From Burkholderiaceae bacterium (GTDB lineage Bacteria > Pseudomonadota > Gammaproteobacteria > Burkholderiales > Burkholderiaceae_E), in contig JAMLIS010000001.1 in assembly GCA_023954015.1 (NCBI GenBank), positions 62,001-126,000 of the forward strand: a stretch of DNA of 64,000 nucleotides. Reading direction: 5' to 3'. This document shows, piece after piece, positions 51,501-59,793 of the stretch (within the stretch, counting starts at the first letter, position 1; each line of letters begins with the position of its first letter). The notes under the pieces are model-generated. The model saw only the letters and a list, made by a program, of their open reading frames with translations, was not told where the DNA came from and did no database searches. The position numbers and the translations under genes were made by a program.

Positions 51501-52331
51501 CTAGCTGCCGATGCGCGTGTTGGCCCACGCCTTCGGCGTGGAACCGGTGCGTGTGACGAACACGCGGCCGAGCGCCGCCGGACTCGCGTAGCCGACCTCG
51601 CCGGCCACCTGCTTGACCGCGCGGCCCTGCTGCAGCAGGTGCTGCGCCAGCGCGATTCGCCAGCGCGTCAGGTATTCGCCCGGCGCAAGGCCGAGCACCT
51701 GCTTGAAGCGCGCCGCGAAACGCGCGCGCGACATGCCGGCAGCGGCGGCAAGATCCTCCAGGCGCCAATCGCGCTCGGGTTCGTCGTGCAGCGCGACCAG
51801 CGCCTTCGACAGGCGCGCATCGGCGAGCCCGGCGAGCATGCCGGCGCCCACCAGTCCGTGATCGATGACGTGGCGCAGTACCTGCACGAACAGCAGCTCG
51901 CACAGCCGGTCGAGCGCGACCTGCCGTCCGCACAGCGAGCGGTCCGCCTCGCCGAAGAGCTGCGCGATCGTCGTCTGCGCATCGCCCAGCGCCTCGAGCG
52001 GCAGCACGAGCACCGACGGCAGCGCGGCCGCGAGCGGCCCCACCGAGCCGCCGTCGAAGTGGATCGACGCGCTGACGATGTCGGGCTGCGTGCCCTCGTC
52101 GGGCTGCAGCTCGTGCGCGAAAGGACGCGGGTAGAACAGCAACGACGCGCGTGCCAGGCGCAGCGGCGACCAGCCCGGGTGCCGCGACAGGACCGCGCCG
52201 GCGCGCAGCAGGTGCAGCCGGCCGGCGTCGCCTTCGTCGCCGAAGCGAATCGCCGAGTGCAGCGCGCCGCTGCGATCGACGCAGGCGCGGGGACTGAAGC
52301 GCGCAAGAAGACTGGACAGGCGATCGGACAT
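51501..52331 (-). CDS. AraC family transcriptional regulator (cupin-type sensor)
   Basis: A 276-residue regulator from the ATG at 52331. Residues 1-170 form a cupin-like sensor (LHLLRAGAVLSRHPGWSPLR, then LQPDEGTQPDIVSASIHFDG). The C-terminal double HTH has AAAAGMSRARFAARFKQVLG and the signature VAGEVGYASPAALGRVFVTR. This layout matches the cupin_6 group of AraC proteins. It is divergent from folE (82 bp apart) and directly upstream of hemE on the same strand. Either could be a target, and the effector is unknown. Confidence 0.9.
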   Translation of the reverse strand: MSDRLSSLLARFSPRACVDRSGALHSAIRFGDEGDAGRLHLLRAGAVLSRHPGWSPLRLARASLLFYPRPFAHELQPDEGTQPDIVSASIHFDGGSVGPLAAALPSVLVLPLEALGDAQTTIAQLFGEADRSLCGRQVALDRLCELLFVQVLRHVIDHGLVGAGMLAGLADARLSKALVALHDEPERDWRLEDLAAAAGMSRARFAARFKQVLGLAPGEYLTRWRIALAQHLLQQGRAVKQVAGEVGYASPAALGRVFVTRTGSTPKAWANTRIGS

Positions 52332-52413
52332 GCGCTCGTGCTCACGGCGAAGCGCGCATTGTACGGGGCGCGGCCCTACACTCTGCGCTTTTCGAACGAT
52401 GGGAGGGCGCCAG

Positions 52414-52983
52414 ATGGATGCATCCGCGGATCGGCCGTTCACCGACGAGGACTGGCGCCGCCTGCTGCGCAGCCTGCACGAGGACCCCGACCGCGCCGGC
52501 CTGCGCGAGACGCCGGCGCGCGTGGCGCGCGCCTGGGAGCACTGGACATCCGGCTACGGACAGGATCCAGCCGACATCCTGAAGGTGTTCGAGGACGGCG
52601 CCGAGCAGTACAACGAGTTGATCGTCGTGCGCCGGATCCCGGTCTACAGCCACTGCGAGCATCATCTCGCGCCTTTCTTCGGCACGGCCACCGTCGGCTA
52701 CGTTCCCGCCGGCCGCATCGTCGGCCTGTCGAAGCTCACGCGCCTGGTCGACTGTTTCGCCAAGCGCCTGCAGGTGCAGGAGCGCTTGACGCGCCAGATC
52801 GCCGACGCGCTGATGTCGCACCTGTCGCCGGTGGCGGTCGGCGTCGTGGTGCGTTGCCGCCACCTGTGCATGGAGAGCCGCGGCATCCGCGCGATCGGCG
52901 AGGAGACCGTCACCTCGGCGATGCTCGGCGAGTTGCTGACCAATCTGGGCATGCGCACGGAACTGCTCGCGCTCGATCGCTGA
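52414..52983 (+). CDS. folE: GTP cyclohydrolase I
   Basis: A 189-residue enzyme from the ATG at 52414. The core motifs are ETPARVARAWEHWTSGYGQD, PVYSHCEHHLAPFFG with the zinc Cys-Glu-His-His, GRIVGLSKLTRLVDCFAKR and VVRCRHLCMESRGI with the second zinc Cys. All zinc ligands and the active-site His are present, so it is a zinc type IA enzyme. It converts GTP to dihydroneopterin triphosphate, the first step of folate and pterin synthesis. The start near 52414 is set by the family length, and the upstream extension has no similarity. Confidence 0.95.
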   Translation: MDASADRPFTDEDWRRLLRSLHEDPDRAGLRETPARVARAWEHWTSGYGQDPADILKVFEDGAEQYNELIVVRRIPVYSHCEHHLAPFFGTATVGYVPAGRIVGLSKLTRLVDCFAKRLQVQERLTRQIADALMSHLSPVAVGVVVRCRHLCMESRGIRAIGEETVTSAMLGELLTNLGMRTELLALDR

Positions 52984-53022
52984 GGCGGGCGGCTTTCGCC
53001 GGCCGGCGCTCGCACGCGGGTC

Positions 53023-53502
53023 TCATTCGCTGCTTCGTGCCAGGCGACGCGCGTTGGCTGATGCGCGCCGGTGCACCGGCGCGAGCCCGATCCGGGCGAT
53101 GTGCGGGGCCGATCGCATCCATCGACGCGTCGCGCCGCACCAGGCGGAGTGCCAGCGCGCGGCCGACGCAGCGCCGCCCGGCGCGAGCCACCACGGCTGC
53201 ATCATCGCGCCGGCGAATGCGAACCATTGCCTGCCGATCTCCGCCGACATCCGCAGTGTCGATTCGGACCACGCCTCGGCTTTCTCGTCGAACATGCGCC
53301 GGAACTCGTCGCGGTCCGCCGGCGCGGCGAACGCACCGCTGCGCAGCATCCGCTGCGTGCGATGCGCGATCACCTGCGGCGCAGCCCAGCCGGTTTCGAG
53401 CAACAGCCACCAGACCCGCGCCCAGGGCGCTATCGTCGCGTAGCCGGGAAGCGTTGCGCGCACCAGGGCCGTGTTTCGCTGCCTCGTTCGCCGTGCCGGC
53501 AT
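53023..53502 (-). CDS. Probable polyhydroxyalkanoate granule-associated phasin
   Basis: A 159-residue protein with AGGAG 6 bases before the ATG at 53502, which favours this start over an upstream Met at 53544. The segment APQVIAHRTQRMLRSGAF followed by DRDEFRRMFDEKAEAWSEST matches the pattern of the small PHA-granule phasins of Burkholderiales (VIxHRTxRM, then DRxEFxxMxxEKxEAxxES). Phasins coat PHA granules and control their size. No pha synthesis gene is nearby, so the call rests on this motif. It is convergent with folE and divergent from the yqjD-like cluster. The Trp-rich body (WWLLLETGW) is unusual. Confidence 0.6.
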   Translation of the reverse strand: MPARRTRQRNTALVRATLPGYATIAPWARVWWLLLETGWAAPQVIAHRTQRMLRSGAFAAPADRDEFRRMFDEKAEAWSESTLRMSAEIGRQWFAFAGAMMQPWWLAPGGAASAARWHSAWCGATRRWMRSAPHIARIGLAPVHRRASANARRLARSSE

Positions 53503-53521
53503 CCGCTGCTCCTTTTTCCGC

Positions 53522-53556
53522 GCACATCGCTGCATGTCGTGCACATCGTTGCATGT
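53522..53556. repeat. Two 16-bp direct repeats in the phasin-like gene promoter
   Basis: GCACATCGCTGCATGT at 53522-53537 and GCACATCGTTGCATGT at 53541-53556 differ at one base and are spaced 19 bp apart. TGCA steps recur within and between them. They lie 20 bp upstream of the phasin-like start, between it and the divergent yqjD-like gene. PhaR-type regulators of phasin genes are known to prefer TGC-rich sites, which makes this a possible operator. Confidence 0.45.
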
Positions 53557-53663
53557 TTTCGACGCGGACCGTACGCGCTACGATGGCTGCGCAGGCAGAC
53601 GCGCGGGTATGCGAGTTGCTTGATGCATCGGCCACCCGTTCACGTTCGCAGAAGGAGCTCAGC

Positions 53664-54011
53664 ATGCAGACCGGCACGCAAACCGCTGGAACAAGGACTT
53701 CGTCACCCGGCGCGGGCTCGTTCCCTACCGCCGAAGAGATGAAGCATCAAGCCGTCGAAGGCGCCGATCGCGTCGCCGACAAGGCGCACGAAACCATCGA
53801 TCGCCTGACGCAGAAAGTGCAGCCGACGATGGACGCCCTCGGCGAGAAGGCCTCGCAGGCCGTCGACGCCGTCTCGCACCGCGCCGACCAGCTTCGCGGC
53901 TCGGGAGAAGCGGCACTCGAGAGCACCCGCAACTACGTGCGCGAGAACCCGATTGCCGCGATCGGCATCGCCGCCGTCGCCGGACTGTTGCTCGGCCGGA
54001 TGAGGCACTGA
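53664..54011 (+). CDS. ElaB/YqjD-like (DUF883) membrane-anchored protein
   Basis: A 115-residue protein with a clear ribosome site (GAAGGAG) before the ATG at 53664. An amphipathic, Ala-rich coiled region (DRVADKAHETIDRLTQKVQP and on) is followed by SRNYVRENPIAAIGIA-like NYVRENPIAAIGIAAVAGLL, the C-terminal tail anchor of the DUF883 family. E. coli YqjD binds ribosomes at the membrane in stationary phase; the same role here is an inference. It starts a four-gene cluster resembling yqjDEK. Confidence 0.85.
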   Translation: MQTGTQTAGTRTSSPGAGSFPTAEEMKHQAVEGADRVADKAHETIDRLTQKVQPTMDALGEKASQAVDAVSHRADQLRGSGEAALESTRNYVRENPIAAIGIAAVAGLLLGRMRH

Positions 54012-54014
54012 GTC

Positions 54015-54452
54015 GTGGCCGCCCGGTACCCGAGCCCGCCGGGCACGGTCTCGCTGCGCGAAGCGGTGTACGACCTGTTCGAGTCGTTGCGCGCGGTATT
54101 CGCCACGCGGCTCGAGCTGGTCGCGCTCGAAGGCCGGCGTGCCGGCATCGCGCTCGCGCAGATGCTGCTCGTCGGCATTTTCGGCGCGATCCTCGGCATC
54201 TCCGCCTGGCTGGTCGCCATCTGGGGCATCACCTGGGGGCTGATGGCGTTGGGGCTCGCGCCGTGGCTGGCCATCGTTCTCGTCGTCGCAGCCAATCTGA
54301 TCGGCGCGTGGGCCTGCGTTGCCGCCGTGAAGAAGCTCGCGCAGCGGCTGCTGTTTCCGGCCACGCTCGCGCACCTGCACGTCCGCAATCCGCCCGGTGC
54401 GGCAACGCCGTCCCCCGGCGGCGGTGCGGACACGCCATCCGGCACGATCTAG
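54015..54452 (+). CDS. YqjE-like (holin superfamily III) membrane protein
   Basis: A 145-residue protein from the GTG at 54015, 3 bp after the previous stop. An N-terminal amphipathic helix (REAVYDLFESLRAVFATRLEL) precedes two transmembrane helices (about 48-72 and 78-102) typical of the YqjE/DUF1469 family. The C-terminal tail is Pro/Gly-rich. It is always found beside DUF883 genes. The function is unknown and no lytic phage genes are near, so a phage holin role is unlikely. Confidence 0.85.
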   Translation: MAARYPSPPGTVSLREAVYDLFESLRAVFATRLELVALEGRRAGIALAQMLLVGIFGAILGISAWLVAIWGITWGLMALGLAPWLAIVLVVAANLIGAWACVAAVKKLAQRLLFPATLAHLHVRNPPGAATPSPGGGADTPSGTI

Positions 54453-54464
54453 GAGCGCGCGAGA

Positions 54465-54812
54465 ATGAAGGAACTCGACTACGAAGAACGACTCGCGCGC
54501 GCTGATCGCGCCGTGCGGGCGGCCGACCAGGACCTGCGCAACGCCGTGCAGCTGCTGAGCAGCGGCGCCACGCCGCGCCTTGCGCAGATCGGTGCCGCGG
54601 CGATGGCGGTCGGTGTCGTCGGCGCGTTTCTGCTGCGCCGCGGCCGGCGATCGAACTCTCGATTCTCGAAGGCGATCGACTACTCGGTATTGTTGCCGCT
54701 CGCGGCGAGCGTCATTCCGCGCGTCGTCGCGATGATGTCGAACCGCCCTCCGGCATACCGGGCCCCGGGCGCCGGGTCCTCCTACGCACGCGCACGCGCA
54801 CGAACGCCATGA
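54465..54812 (+). CDS. Small membrane protein of the yqjDE-like cluster
   Basis: A 115-residue protein. A charged N-terminal helix (EERLARADRAVRAADQDLRN) precedes a hydrophobic segment at about 42-58 and a second one near 75-92. The position matches YqjK in enterobacteria, although sequence similarity is not evident. It begins 12 bp after the yqjE-like stop, and its own stop overlaps the next start by 4 bp. Function unknown. Confidence 0.75.
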   Translation: MKELDYEERLARADRAVRAADQDLRNAVQLLSSGATPRLAQIGAAAMAVGVVGAFLLRRGRRSNSRFSKAIDYSVLLPLAASVIPRVVAMMSNRPPAYRAPGAGSSYARARARTP

Positions 54813-55069
54813 AACGACACTCGCGCCACGAACAGGGCGCCGACGCGCAGGACGACGAGCCGCGCGGCGGCGTCTCGCTGATGGCGCTCGCGCTGTTCGC
54901 GGGGGTCGTGGCGGGCGCTGCGATCGCACAGTCCTGGTACCGCGATGCGCACCAGCGCCGCCGCAGTAGCGAGCGGCGCGAGCGGATCGAGCGCTGGGAA
55001 GGCGAAGGCGGCGCGCTGCCCGGCAGCGTGGGTACCGGCGGCGCTGCGAGCCCCCGACCGGGCGCCTGA
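54809..55069 (+). CDS. Small single-pass membrane protein
   Basis: An 86-residue protein with a hydrophilic start, one transmembrane helix at about 24-42 (LMALALFAGVVAGAAIA) and a charged Arg/Glu-rich tail. The ATG overlaps the preceding stop (ATGA), so it is likely a true gene of the cluster. No family is recognised. Confidence 0.6.
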   Translation: MKRHSRHEQGADAQDDEPRGGVSLMALALFAGVVAGAAIAQSWYRDAHQRRRSSERRERIERWEGEGGALPGSVGTGGAASPRPGA

Positions 55070-55153
55070 ACCGCGGGGCTTCGGGCGACGCGCGCTCGAC
55101 GCCCGAATCCCGAAGCGCACAGAGGCGCAAGGAACCCGCTGCCGCTACGCGTC

Positions 55154-56995
55154 CTACAGTTTCGTCGAATCGCGAACCGCACCGCGCGCGGCATTCGTCG
55201 TGAGCGCCGCATAGGCCCGCAGCGCGCCGGAGACGCGGCGCTCGCGTCCTTCGGGCTGCCAGGCCGCTTCTCCTAGCGACAGTCGAGCCGCGCGCCGGCG
55301 CTGCAGTTCGGCTTCGTCCACGTCGAGACGAATCGAGCGCGTCGGGATGTCGATGTCGATCGCGTCGCCGTCGTGCACCAGCGCAATCGTTCCTCCTTCC
55401 GCGGCCTCGGGCGAGACGTGACCGATCGACAGGCCCGAACTCGCGCCCGAGAATCGTCCATCGGTGACGAGCGCGCATTGCGTGTCCAGCCCGCGCGCCT
55501 TCAGGAAGGCGGTCGGCTTGAGCATCTCCTGCATGCCGGGTCCGCCCTTCGGCCCCTCGTAGCGGATCAGCACGACGTCGCCGGGCGCGACGCGATCGCC
55601 GAGTATTCCTTCGCGCGCCGCGTCCTCGCTCTCGAAGACGACGGCGCGGCCGCGAAAGCGCAGCAGCTTCGCGTCGACGCCGGCGGTCTTGACGATGCAG
55701 CCCTGCTCGGCGAGGTTGCCGTAGAGGACAGCCAGACCACCGTCGATGCTGTGCGCGTGCGCGGCATCGCGCACGCAGCCGCGCTCCACGTCCACGTCGA
55801 GCGACCCCCAGCGTCGATCCTGCGAAAACGCGCTCGTCGTGCGTTCGCCTCCAGGCGCCGCGCGGAAGAACTCCACGACTTCGGCCGCCGGCGCGCGCCG
55901 CACGTCCCAGCGCTCGATCGCCTCGCCCAGCGTGGCTTCGTGCACCGAGGGCACCTCGCGATGGAGCAGGCCGATGCGATCGAGTTCGCCCAGGATGCGC
56001 CAGACGCCTCCGGCGCGATGCACGTCCTCGACGTGCCAGTTCGGATCCGACGGCGAGAGCTTCGCGAGATTCGGCGTCGAACGGGAGATGCGGTCGACGT
56101 CGGCCATGCCGAAGCGCGCGCCGGCCTCGTGGGCCGCGGCGAGCAGGTGCAGTACCGTGTTCGTCGAACCGCCCATCGCCACGTCGAGCCGCATCGCGTT
56201 CTCGAAGGCCTCGAAGCAGGCGATCGAGCGCGGCAGCACGCCGGCATCGTCTTCGGCGTACCAGCGCTGCGCGAGCTCGACGATCGTGCGACCCGCACGC
56301 GCGAACAGCGCGCGGCGATCGACGTGCGTCGCGAGCATCGTCCCGTTGCCCGGCAGCGCGAGTCCCAGCGCCTCGACCAGGCAGTTCATCGAGTTGGCCG
56401 TGAACATGCCCGCGCACGAGCCGCAGGTCGGGCACGCGTTGCGCTCGTAGGCTTGCACCATCGCGTCGCTGGCGCGCGGGTCGCCGGCGACGAAAGCCGA
56501 CGCGGCGTCGATCTTCGTCGTCGCACCGTCCCAGCGGACCTTGCCTGCCTCCATCGGGCCGCCGGAGACGAAGATCGTCGGGATGTTCAGGCGCAGCGCC
56601 GCCATCAGCATCCCGGGCGTGATCTTGTCGCAGTTCGAGATGCACACGAGCGCGTCCGCGCAGTGCGCGTTGACCATGTACTCGACGCTGTCGGCGATCA
56701 GCTCGCGCGACGGCAGCGAATAGAGCATGCCCAGGTGGCCCATCGCGATGCCGTCGTCGATGGCGATCGTGTGGAACTCGCGCGCGACGGCTCCGGCGGC
56801 GTGGACCTCCTCGGCGACGAGTTCACCGAGGTCCTTCAGGTGGACGTGGCCCGGAACGAACTGGGTGTACGAATTGGCGATGGCGACGACGGGTTTGCCG
56901 AGGTCGCTCTCGGCAACGCCGGTGGCGCGGAACAACGCGCGCGCGGCGGCATTGTTGCGGCCCGCCAGGGCGGTGGCCGAACGCAGGACGGGCAT
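55154..56995 (-). CDS. ilvD: Dihydroxy-acid dehydratase
   Basis: A 613-residue iron-sulfur dehydratase of valine, leucine and isoleucine synthesis, close to the E. coli length (616). The cluster ligands are in [20 protein letters not shown] and [20 protein letters not shown], typical of the [4Fe-4S]-type class. [29 protein letters not shown] and [20 protein letters not shown] are further family blocks. It converts dihydroxy acids to the 2-oxo acids in the cytosol. The ATG at 56995 is set by [19 protein letters not shown]. No leader peptide was seen upstream. Confidence 0.96.
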   Translation of the reverse strand: MPVLRSATALAGRNNAAARALFRATGVAESDLGKPVVAIANSYTQFVPGHVHLKDLGELVAEEVHAAGAVAREFHTIAIDDGIAMGHLGMLYSLPSRELIADSVEYMVNAHCADALVCISNCDKITPGMLMAALRLNIPTIFVSGGPMEAGKVRWDGATTKIDAASAFVAGDPRASDAMVQAYERNACPTCGSCAGMFTANSMNCLVEALGLALPGNGTMLATHVDRRALFARAGRTIVELAQRWYAEDDAGVLPRSIACFEAFENAMRLDVAMGGSTNTVLHLLAAAHEAGARFGMADVDRISRSTPNLAKLSPSDPNWHVEDVHRAGGVWRILGELDRIGLLHREVPSVHEATLGEAIERWDVRRAPAAEVVEFFRAAPGGERTTSAFSQDRRWGSLDVDVERGCVRDAAHAHSIDGGLAVLYGNLAEQGCIVKTAGVDAKLLRFRGRAVVFESEDAAREGILGDRVAPGDVVLIRYEGPKGGPGMQEMLKPTAFLKARGLDTQCALVTDGRFSGASSGLSIGHVSPEAAEGGTIALVHDGDAIDIDIPTRSIRLDVDEAELQRRRAARLSLGEAAWQPEGRERRVSGALRAYAALTTNAARGAVRDSTKL

Positions 56996-57200
56996 CGGAG
57001 ACTCCTGTGCGATTGCATGAAGCGCACGGGAGCGCGGCCCCGGCGCGGCGCTGCGATGATACGCGCGCGCTGCAATGCCGATGCGTACGGCCGGCCGGCG
57101 CGCGCCCGTCCGGCCCGACGCGCCGTCCGTCCGTCGCGCTGGCGCGCGGGTCGGCCGCGAAACGGGCACAGTGCGTTCAGGTGATGTCTCGATCGAACGA

Positions 57201-57734
57201 ATGAGCGAAGTGACGAAGATCCGGGTTCTCCGCGCGGTATCCGCGCTCGCCGGCGCCGTCGCGCTGGCCGCGGCCTTCGCGCCGGTGGCCGCGGCAACCG
57301 ACATCGGCGTCTCGGTCCAGGTGGGCCAGCCGGGCTTCTACGGCCGCATCGACATCGGCAACGCGCCGCGACCGATGCTGGTCTACCCGGAGCCGATCCT
57401 CGTGCAACCAGCACCGATCGCCGTCGTGCGACAGCCGATCTACCTGCACGTACCGCCCGGGCACGCGAAGAACTGGTCGAAGCACTGCCATCGTTATTCG
57501 GCCTGCGGCCAGCCGGTGTACTTCGTGCAGGACCAGTGGTACGAGAGCGTCTACGTGCCGCAGTACCGAAGCGTGCATCGCGGCGAGCGACAGTACACGC
57601 GCGGGCAGGTCGGCGACCGCGAGCACGTCGGCACACGCGAACGCTTCGTCGAGCCGGGTCCGCGCGGCGACGGGCGCGGCTACGGCCACCCCGGCAAGGG
57701 ACACGGGAACGGGAAGGGCAAGGGTCGCGACTGA
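57201..57734 (+). CDS. Exported His-rich protein of unknown function
   Basis: A 177-residue protein with a signal peptide ending near VAAATD. The mature part has [20 protein letters not shown], then the conserved block [20 protein letters not shown] followed by [17 protein letters not shown]. This combination recurs in exported proteins of Burkholderiales without a known role. The tail is a Gly/His/Lys-rich low-complexity stretch ([16 protein letters not shown]). An upstream in-frame Met at 57075 would spoil the signal peptide. Metal binding is possible from the histidines but unproven. Confidence 0.75.
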   Translation: MSEVTKIRVLRAVSALAGAVALAAAFAPVAAATDIGVSVQVGQPGFYGRIDIGNAPRPMLVYPEPILVQPAPIAVVRQPIYLHVPPGHAKNWSKHCHRYSACGQPVYFVQDQWYESVYVPQYRSVHRGERQYTRGQVGDREHVGTRERFVEPGPRGDGRGYGHPGKGHGNGKGKGRD

Positions 57735-57824
57735 GCACCCTGCGCCGCACGGCTAGACTCGTGCGATGCACGCCATCGGTACAACGACGCGCACAGCGAC
57801 CCGCGCGCGGCGGAGCCCGCGACG

Positions 57825-58787
57825 GTGATCCTCGCGCGTGCGCTCGCGCTGCTCGGCCGGCAGGCGCGCTGGGCGCTGCCGGCCGGGGTCTTCGTCGGCG
57901 TCGTGGTGCCGGCGCTCGCCGAATTGCTGCGTCCGCTGCTCAGCTTCGCGGTGATCGGCACGCTCACGGCCGCGCTGCTGCGCCTCGACTGGAAGCAGAT
58001 GGCCGAGGCGGCACGCCGCCCGGCGCTGCCGGCGTTGTTCGCCGCGTGGCTGCTGGTCGCCTCTCCGTTGATCGTCTGGGCGCTTGGCGCAGCCGCGGGG
58101 CTCGACGCCGAATTGCGCAGCCTGCTCGTGCTGCAGTCCGCCGCGCCGCCGATCGGCTCGGCGGCGGTGTTCGCGCTGATCCTCGGGCTGGACGGCGTCG
58201 GCGCCGTGATCGGCACCGTCACCACGACGCTGCTGCTGCCGCTGACGCTCACGCCGATCGTCGGCACGCTGTTGCCCGGCAGCGGCCTGCAGGTCGACCT
58301 GGCCGCGTTCTTCGCGCGCGTGTCGCTGTTCGTCGCGCTGCCGTTCGTCCTCGCCGCGCTGCTGCGGCGAACGGCGGGCACGCAGCGGCTGGAACGCCAC
58401 GACGAACTGCTCGCCGGGGCGAACGTCGTGCTGCTCGTGATCTTCGCGATCGCCGTGATGCAGGGCGTCACCGATCGACTGCTGCACGACCCGGCCTACA
58501 TCGCGCTGCTGCTGTTCGTCGCCAGCGCGTATGCGTTCGTGATGCACCTGGCCGGCTGGCTGCTGTTTCGGCGCATGGGCGTCGCCACCGCCTACACCTG
58601 TGCGCTGATGAGCGGCAACCGCAACGTCGGGCTGATGCTCGTCGTCACCGCCGGCAGCGCCGGCGAAGCCTTCTCGCTGTACACCGGAATCGCGCAGATT
58701 CCGATGTACTTCGCGCCGCTGCTGCTCGGTCCGTTCCTGCGCCGCAGTCGCAGCCTCGCTAGCGGGCTTGCGCGAACATCGCGTTGA
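57825..58787 (+). CDS. BASS-like (bile acid:sodium symporter fold) membrane transporter
   Basis: A 320-residue protein with about nine or ten transmembrane helices. SAAPPIGSAAVFALILGLDG and LMSGNRNVGLMLVVTAGSAG are the two discontinuous-helix motifs of the BASS/ArsB-like fold, where GNRN is part of the ion site. It likely moves an organic anion, perhaps with sodium. Its 3' end overlaps the convergent PEP-mutase-family gene by 29 bp. Substrate unknown. Confidence 0.75.
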   Translation: MILARALALLGRQARWALPAGVFVGVVVPALAELLRPLLSFAVIGTLTAALLRLDWKQMAEAARRPALPALFAAWLLVASPLIVWALGAAAGLDAELRSLLVLQSAAPPIGSAAVFALILGLDGVGAVIGTVTTTLLLPLTLTPIVGTLLPGSGLQVDLAAFFARVSLFVALPFVLAALLRRTAGTQRLERHDELLAGANVVLLVIFAIAVMQGVTDRLLHDPAYIALLLFVASAYAFVMHLAGWLLFRRMGVATAYTCALMSGNRNVGLMLVVTAGSAGEAFSLYTGIAQIPMYFAPLLLGPFLRRSRSLASGLARTSR

Positions 58788-59604
58788 TCTCGGCGTAGCC
58801 GACCGCCTCCGCACCGAAGCCGAAGCTGCCGTTCTCGCGGATCTCGCGCGCCGCGCGCAGGAACGCGCCGAGCGCCGCGCGCGAGAGCGCGCTGCCGACG
58901 CTGATGCGCCGCACGCCGAGCGCGGCCAGTTCGGCGACGTTCATGCGCAGCGCGGGCGAGCCCATCAGCACGTTCACCGGCCGGTCGACCGAGCGCACGA
59001 CCTCGACGACGGCCTCGCGGGTGGGCAATCCGGGCGCGTAGAGCACGTCGGCGCCCGCGTCCTGGTAGGCCTGCAGTCGGCGAATCGTGTCGCGAAGATC
59101 GGGATTGCCGGCGAGGAAATTCTCCGCACGCGCGGTCAGCGTGAACGGAAAATCGAGCGAGCGCGCCGCCTCCGCTGCCGCCCGCACGCGCTCGACCGCA
59201 TGTGCGAATTCGTACTGCGGGCGAGCGTTGCGCGTGTTCGTGTCCTCGATCGAGCCGCCGACGGCACCCGCGGCAGCGGCGCGCCGGATCGTGTCGGCGG
59301 CCGTTTCCGGATCGTCGCCGAAGCCGTTCTCGAGATCGGCACTCAACGGCAGCGCCGTCGCGTCGGCGAGCGCGCGCACGTGCGCGATCGCCGTGTCGCG
59401 GTCGATGCGGTTGTCGACGACGCCGAGCGAGAAGGCGCAACCGGCGCTCGTCGTGGCGAGCGCTTCGAAGCCGAGCGACGCGAGCAGGCGTGCGGTGCCG
59501 ATGTCCCACGGATTCGGAATGACGAATGCGACGCCCTCGCGCCCGTGCAGCGCGCGCAAGGCCTCACCCTTTTGCTGCAATGCAGACCTCGTCGCCTCGT
59601 CCAT
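58759..59604 (-). CDS. Isocitrate lyase/PEP mutase family enzyme
   Basis: A 281-residue TIM-barrel protein from the ATG at 59604. LVIPNPWDIGTARLLA-like FVIPNPWDIGTARLLASLGF opens the barrel. LSADLENGFGDDPETAADTI holds the metal-binding Asp, and GGSIEDTNTRNARPQYEFAH and TARAENFLAGNPDL complete the site. The usual KKCGH loop Cys of isocitrate and methylisocitrate lyases is absent (NTRNAR instead), which points to the oxaloacetate decarboxylase/PEP mutase-like branch. Substrate unknown. It is divergent from the UbiD-family gene. Confidence 0.82.
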   Translation of the reverse strand: MDEATRSALQQKGEALRALHGREGVAFVIPNPWDIGTARLLASLGFEALATTSAGCAFSLGVVDNRIDRDTAIAHVRALADATALPLSADLENGFGDDPETAADTIRRAAAAGAVGGSIEDTNTRNARPQYEFAHAVERVRAAAEAARSLDFPFTLTARAENFLAGNPDLRDTIRRLQAYQDAGADVLYAPGLPTREAVVEVVRSVDRPVNVLMGSPALRMNVAELAALGVRRISVGSALSRAALGAFLRAAREIRENGSFGFGAEAVGYAEINAMFAQAR

Positions 59605-59793
59605 GCGATCGGCTCCGTGCAAGAGGCAGCGATGCGCGCCGCCGTGAAGGAAAAGGCGGCGTGCGCAACGACATCGACGCCTCCGGCCGGTTGATCCGTC
59701 GTCGATCGTACCCGCGCCCCACGCAATGCCGCTGGGCGCTCTTCCCTCGGACAGGGGCATCCTCTACGATTCGCAGAACAACGAGAACACCCG

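Noticed and set aside
54015..54452. Prophage holin
   Set aside because: The holin-like family assignment is shared by chromosomal YqjE proteins. The neighbours are yqjD-like and no phage genes are near.
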